Under the pieces are notes generated by a model. It was not told the origin of the DNA and searched no databases. It saw nothing but the letters and a program-made list of their open reading frames with translations. Made by a program: the position numbers and the translations under genes. From Rhodocyclaceae bacterium (GTDB taxonomy: Bacteria > Pseudomonadota > Gammaproteobacteria > Burkholderiales > Rhodocyclaceae), in NCBI GenBank assembly GCA_016791115.1, contig JAEUNL010000023.1, positions 16,454 through 80,453 on the forward strand: a stretch of DNA of 64,000 nt. Direction: 5' to 3'. Shown here in pieces: positions 60,260 through 64,000 of the stretch (the first letter of the stretch is position 1; every line of letters begins with the position of its first letter).

Positions 60260-61528
60260 ATGGCCATGAACCTGCTCTCGGCCCGCAAGGTCGAGACCAT
60301 CCTCCCTCAAGCAGAACCGTACTGGCTCAAGGATGGAGGCAGTCTCTTTCTGTACGTCACGCCCAACGGCAGCAAGCTGTGGCGCTATCGCTATCGGCTT
60401 GGCGGCAAGCCTGCGATCTACGCGATCGGCAAGTACCCCGCGGTGTCGCTGGAAGCCGCGCGCAACGAGCGGGATCGCGCGCGGGAACTCGTCAAGAAGG
60501 GCGTGCATCCCGTCGTGGAGAAGCGGATCAGCATCTCCACCCAGCTCGAAAAGGGCGACAATACCTATGAGGCCGTAGCGCGCAGGTGGATGGCAAGCAA
60601 CGTGCAGTGGAGCGAGGGTTATGCCGCGCAGGTCAAGCGCACCATGGAGAAGGACGTCTTTCCCAAGGTGGGCAAGCTGCCGATCAGCTCGGTTCGCACC
60701 GCGCATTTGCGTCCGCTCATCCAGGGCGTTGCCGAGCGTGGTGCCGCCACTGTGGCGATCCTGATCAGGCAATGGTCTAGCCAGCTCTTTGCATACGCGG
60801 CAGGTGAGGAGCTTTGCGACAGTGATCCGACGGCGCTGCTGAAACGGTCGGTCAAGCGCCCGCGGGTTCGCCACCATCCACCGCTGGCGTGGCAGGACAT
60901 TCCCAAGTTCCTGAGCCGTGTGGATGATGCGGGCTATCGCGTCACCGTCATCGCGCTGCGGTTGATGGCTCTCACCTACGTCCGTACGGCCGAACTCCGC
61001 AAGGCGCACTGGTCTGAGTTCGATCTGGACAATGCAATCTGGACAGTGCCGGCGGGTCGCATGAAGATGCGGCAACCGCATATCGTTCCGCTTTCGAGGC
61101 AGGCCACCGTGCTCTTGAAAGAGCTGCACACGCTGACAGGTGGAGGGGAGGTGCTGTTCCCCAGCTTCCGCAAGCCTGGAGAGGTGATGTCAGCCACGAC
61201 GCTCAACAAGGTGCTGGAACGCATGGGCTACGGAGGCCAGTTTTCCTCGCATGGCTTCCGCGCGACAGCGACCACACTGCTTGGCTTGTTGAGCTATCCC
61301 GAGAATCGCGTCGACCTGCAACTGGCGCACTCGAAACGGAAGAAGGATTCCTCGCGCGCACCGTATGACCACACCAAGTACATCGCCTCGCGCACCATCA
61401 TCATGCAGGATTGGGCGGACATCCTTGATGTGCTGGCCCGTAGCGACTCGATGAGCAAGATCATGGAAGCCTTCGGCCCGCTGTCGAAGCGGCGCAGGGC
61501 GCTGCTGAGAGTCATCGAACGAGAGTGA
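60260..61528 (+). CDS. Tyrosine recombinase / integrase of an integrative element
   Basis: A 422-residue P4-type integrase. The N-terminal DUF4102 arm-binding domain (YWLKDGGSLFLYVTPNGSK, WRYRYRLGGKPAIYAIGKYP) precedes a SAM-like core-binding domain and the catalytic domain: Arg242 in YVRTAELR, His331-x-x-Arg334 in HGFR, QLAHSKR, and nucleophile Tyr374 in TKYIASR. All catalytic residues are intact. Start at ATG 60260 (or 60266). Orientation away from the trpG junction is typical for an integrase next to its att site. Confidence 0.93.
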   Translation: MAMNLLSARKVETILPQAEPYWLKDGGSLFLYVTPNGSKLWRYRYRLGGKPAIYAIGKYPAVSLEAARNERDRARELVKKGVHPVVEKRISISTQLEKGDNTYEAVARRWMASNVQWSEGYAAQVKRTMEKDVFPKVGKLPISSVRTAHLRPLIQGVAERGAATVAILIRQWSSQLFAYAAGEELCDSDPTALLKRSVKRPRVRHHPPLAWQDIPKFLSRVDDAGYRVTVIALRLMALTYVRTAELRKAHWSEFDLDNAIWTVPAGRMKMRQPHIVPLSRQATVLLKELHTLTGGGEVLFPSFRKPGEVMSATTLNKVLERMGYGGQFSSHGFRATATTLLGLLSYPENRVDLQLAHSKRKKDSSRAPYDHTKYIASRTIIMQDWADILDVLARSDSMSKIMEAFGPLSKRRRALLRVIERE

Positions 61529-61544
61529 TGCCTGCGAGATGCGT

Positions 61545-61878
61545 TCAGGATATTGAGCGAGCGCGCCGGACGAACCTTGCCCGCGAGCCTGCCAGGGGAA
61601 CGTCAGGCCGCAGCAGATAAACCATGACGATCGTCGGCGCACCAGCCGGTGGTCGCAACGCGATGCCTCTGCGCGAGTAGCTGGTGAGTCTTGCGGTCGG
61701 CGCAATGGCGATCCCGTACCTTGCGGCAACAAGCGTCATCGCCACGTCGAAGGTCTCCACCGTTTTCTCTCGGCCCTGCAGCGCGTTCTCGAACACACGC
61801 TGAACTGTCATTCGCCGTGGCTCCCCGGCCGTGGACTGCGAGCAGATCAAGAGCTGCTTCAGCACTTCCTGGCCTGGA
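61545..61878 (-). pseudogene. Truncated LysR-family regulator (C-terminal fragment)
   Basis: The last 110 residues align without gaps to the C-terminus of the LysR-type gene at the right edge: both share QEVLKQ.LICSQST, MTVQRVFENALQ and TVETFDVAMTLVAA.YGIAIAP. Similarity stops abruptly at about 61878; the sequence upstream has no regulator domain. No DNA-binding helix-turn-helix is encoded, so it is a remnant. Confidence 0.7.
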
Positions 61879-62306
61879 CTGTGTGTAGGCCGGATCGCAG
61901 GCACCCGTAATGTATGACCGCTTTGTGGCCGCGCTGACGTGCGGTCGCTCCTGGCCGCTATGTGCGATCTCCATAACGGCCAAAAGCGGACGGGCGTCCT
62001 CACGCTGGTCGGCGGGCGTTAGAATGTGAGCACAAGCTATCGGCGACGTCGGCAGTCTCGGATTGTGTTATCGTCGGGAACCCGACGCTGAAGCGCGCTC
62101 CCATCAGCTGTCCAGCGCTGGTGCCGGGCCGACTCCGGTCCAAGACCGTCCGGTACCGCCACTCCAACGACGGGGCAGCGGCGCAGGTGCTGCTTGACGA
62201 ATCGCCTCTTGGCGGAGCCGCTCGGGTGGCAGCGACGGCTATTTGTTCCTACGTAATGACCTGGGTATCGACCGCCGTCTGCCTGGGGCGCAAGGAGGGG
62301 GTAGGG
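61879..62306. other. Gene-free gap upstream of the P450
   Basis: About 430 bp containing the break of the LysR fragment and the presumed promoter of the P450 gene. The P450 frame is open from 62121, but that extension lacks P450 similarity. No transposase or recognised repeat is visible. Confidence 0.5.
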
Positions 62307-63455
62307 ATGACCGATCACATGCCCGACGACGTGTCTGCCGCCGGCAGGGACCTGAGGGCCTATACCGACGAGTTGCGTCCCCGGCACGGCGTGGTGCGCA
62401 ACGTCCATGGCGAGTGGGTGCTGCTGAGGCACGAGCTGGTCGTGCAGGCTGCGCTGAGTGATGATCGGTTTTCCAGCGCGGTGTCGAGCCAACTCCACGT
62501 CCCGAATGGCATGGACTCAACCGAGCACACGGCATACCGGGAGGCCCTGGACCGCTTCCTTACCCCGGAGGCGCTCACCCCCTTCCGTGAGAGATTCCGT
62601 CGGGTGGCGGCCGACTTGGTCGCGTCGCTGCCCAGGGGTGTCGCCATCGACGCCGTGTCCCAAGTGGGCGTTCGGTTTGCCGTCCGGGCGCAAAGCGCGT
62701 GGCTGGGCTGGCCGGCTGATCTCGAAGATCGCCTCGTGGACTGGGTTGCCGAGAACCATGCCGCGACGCGCTCGGGCGACAGGTCCTGGACGCGGCAGGT
62801 GGCGGAGTCGTTCGACGATCTGATCCGGTCGGTGCTCGAGCCGCGCCGCGGGGCGCGCGAGGACGACACTGACGATGTCACCGTTCGGCTCATGCGGACC
62901 GAAGTGAACGGCCGGCCCCTGACCGACGCAGAGATCGTGTCGGTTCTGCGGAACTGGACGGGAGGGGACCTGGGCTCCATCGCGCAGTGTATCGGCGTGC
63001 TGGTTCATTACTTGGCGACGCACCCCGCTGTGCAGGATCAACTGCGCTCGGGCGTGCCTGACGCCGAGATCGATGCCATGATCGACGAGATCCTTCGGAT
63101 CGATGATCCGTTCGTATCCAATCGGCGCGTGACGACGTGCCCCGTCACGATCGGCGGCGTTGAACTGCCGCAAGGGGCACGCGTGAAGCTGAACTGGACC
63201 TCCGCGAACCGAGACGAGACGGTCTTTGGCGACCCCGACGCCCTGGATGTGGAGCGCAACGCCGATCGAAACCTGGTGTACGGCATCGGAAGGCACGCGT
63301 GCCCCGGGCGCTCGCTGGCGACGCTGGAAATGCGCATCGCGGTACAAGAACTCCTCGCCGCAACGTCGTCGATTGCACTTGAGCCACAGCAACCGGCCGA
63401 ACGGGCGGTATCTCCAGTCGGTGGGTGGGCCAAGGTGGCGGTTGTGTTGGCGTAG
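62307..63455 (+). CDS. Cytochrome P450
   Basis: A 382-residue soluble heme monooxygenase-type protein. The heme-thiolate loop is YGIGRHACPGRSLA with Cys332. The K-helix ExxR is EILR, followed by the meander Arg (SNRRVTTCPV). The I-helix reads WTGGDLGSIA, where the usual Thr of the AGxDT proton-relay motif is replaced by Gly. Such P450s may work with peroxide or on hydroxylated substrates (inference). A strong AAGGAGG precedes ATG 62307. No ferredoxin or reductase gene is adjacent. Substrate unknown. Confidence 0.9.
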   Translation: MTDHMPDDVSAAGRDLRAYTDELRPRHGVVRNVHGEWVLLRHELVVQAALSDDRFSSAVSSQLHVPNGMDSTEHTAYREALDRFLTPEALTPFRERFRRVAADLVASLPRGVAIDAVSQVGVRFAVRAQSAWLGWPADLEDRLVDWVAENHAATRSGDRSWTRQVAESFDDLIRSVLEPRRGAREDDTDDVTVRLMRTEVNGRPLTDAEIVSVLRNWTGGDLGSIAQCIGVLVHYLATHPAVQDQLRSGVPDAEIDAMIDEILRIDDPFVSNRRVTTCPVTIGGVELPQGARVKLNWTSANRDETVFGDPDALDVERNADRNLVYGIGRHACPGRSLATLEMRIAVQELLAATSSIALEPQQPAERAVSPVGGWAKVAVVLA

Positions 63456-63552
63456 CCCCGGTTGCCTTGCATGGCAATCGTCGGACTGCCTGATCAGCAA
63501 CAGTGGTATCCGCCGGGCACAACTTTGCCACGTAGCTGCGGCACTCGAGGCA

Positions 63553-64000
63553 TCAGGACACGCTGCGAGCGCGTTGAATGAACCTGGCCACGGGTTCGGT
63601 CAGGCGCGCACGTGGATACAGGAGATAAGCCATCACGACGGTTGGTGCGCCAGCCAAGGGTCGCGCGGCGATGCCGCGGTTCGCGTAGCCGGCCAGCTTC
63701 ACCGACGGCGCAATGGCGATCCCGTACCCGGCGGCAACCAGCGTCATCGCCACATCGAATGTCTCCACCGTTTGCTCCCGCTCCTGCAGCGCGTTCTCGA
63801 ACACGCGCTGCACGGTCATGCGCCATGGTTCATCGGCCGTGGACTGCGAGCAGATCAACGGCTGCTTGAGCACTTCCTGGCACGGCACTTCACGGTAGGC
63901 CAGCAGGTGGGAGCGCTTGGCCACGGCGACCGCCAGCGTGTCATGCCACAGCGGCTCGCATACCCAGCCAGGCCACTGCCGGGCAACCGCAGACAAGGCG
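63553..64000 (-). CDS. LysR-family transcriptional regulator, partial
   Basis: The last 147 or more residues of a LysR effector-binding domain; the N-terminal HTH lies beyond the right edge. The segment WHDTLAVAVAKRSHLLAYREVPCQEVLKQ begins the second subdomain, and DVAMTLVAAGYGIAIAPSVKLAGY is typical of the domain's C-terminal lobe. It converges on the P450 gene with a 97-bp gap and is the parent-like homologue of the fragment at 61545-61878. Confidence 0.82.
   Translation of the reverse strand, partial: ALSAVARQWPGWVCEPLWHDTLAVAVAKRSHLLAYREVPCQEVLKQPLICSQSTADEPWRMTVQRVFENALQEREQTVETFDVAMTLVAAGYGIAIAPSVKLAGYANRGIAARPLAGAPTVVMAYLLYPRARLTEPVARFIQRARSVS

Noticed and set aside
62121..62306. N-terminal extension of the P450 frame to 62121
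   Set aside because: The 62 extra residues have no P450 character, while ATG 62307 has a strong AAGGAGG in front.

Overview
The window looks like chromosome of a high-GC betaproteobacterium, most probably Rhodocyclales (Azoarcus/Thauera/Aromatoleum-like). This rests on gene order (rsmI/yraN/diaA/dolP, a complete mraZ-to-lpxC dcw cluster, dciA-M23 peptidase-secA-argJ, rpe-gph-trpE) and on protein flavour; no rRNA or tRNA gene is present to test it.

Layout. 1-5121: a tightly overlapping seven-gene run (DUF1365, Cfa-like methyltransferase, chalcone-isomerase-like protein, MFS carrier, DUF3833 lipoprotein, SDR, NTF2-like) of the kind tied to membrane-lipid modification. 5135-18674: housekeeping genes (dolP, diaA, yraN, rsmI, pyrC, selD, phoD-like) around the RNase P RNA gene, plus a CorA-like membrane protein and a DMT carrier. 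18768-22739: thioesterase, an oxidoreductase-SelD fusion (second selD in 6 kb) and dinB. 22848-30021: a sensory block with a chemoreceptor, a bacteriohemerythrin, a PhnD-type periplasmic binding protein overlapping a hybrid histidine kinase, a GGDEF-hemerythrin protein and a BON protein. FNR/DNR-type palindromes precede the chemoreceptor and the hemerythrin, so the block probably responds to oxygen.

30533-49258: the division and cell-wall cluster mraZ-rsmH-ftsL-ftsI-murE-murF-mraY-murD-ftsW-murG-murC-murB-ddl-ftsQ-ftsA-ftsZ-lpxC. All genes are on the + strand, mostly with 1-8 bp overlaps, behind a four-repeat MraZ operator. A 24-bp direct repeat bounds a short insertion between ftsW and murG. 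49274-57176 continues with a small membrane protein, dciA, an M23 peptidase, secA, argJ, apaG, rpe and gph. 57204-59954: a Trp-rich leader peptide, trpE, and an opposed OmpA/FecR pair.

60075-64000: an integrative element. The first nine codons of trpG (MLLMIDNYD) are followed at once by a stop and foreign sequence, then a tyrosine-recombinase gene whose ribosome-binding site lies in a hairpin, a truncated LysR gene, a cytochrome P450 with an unusual I-helix, and a second LysR gene running off the window. The left attachment junction therefore appears to lie in the 5' end of trpG; the right junction is outside the window.
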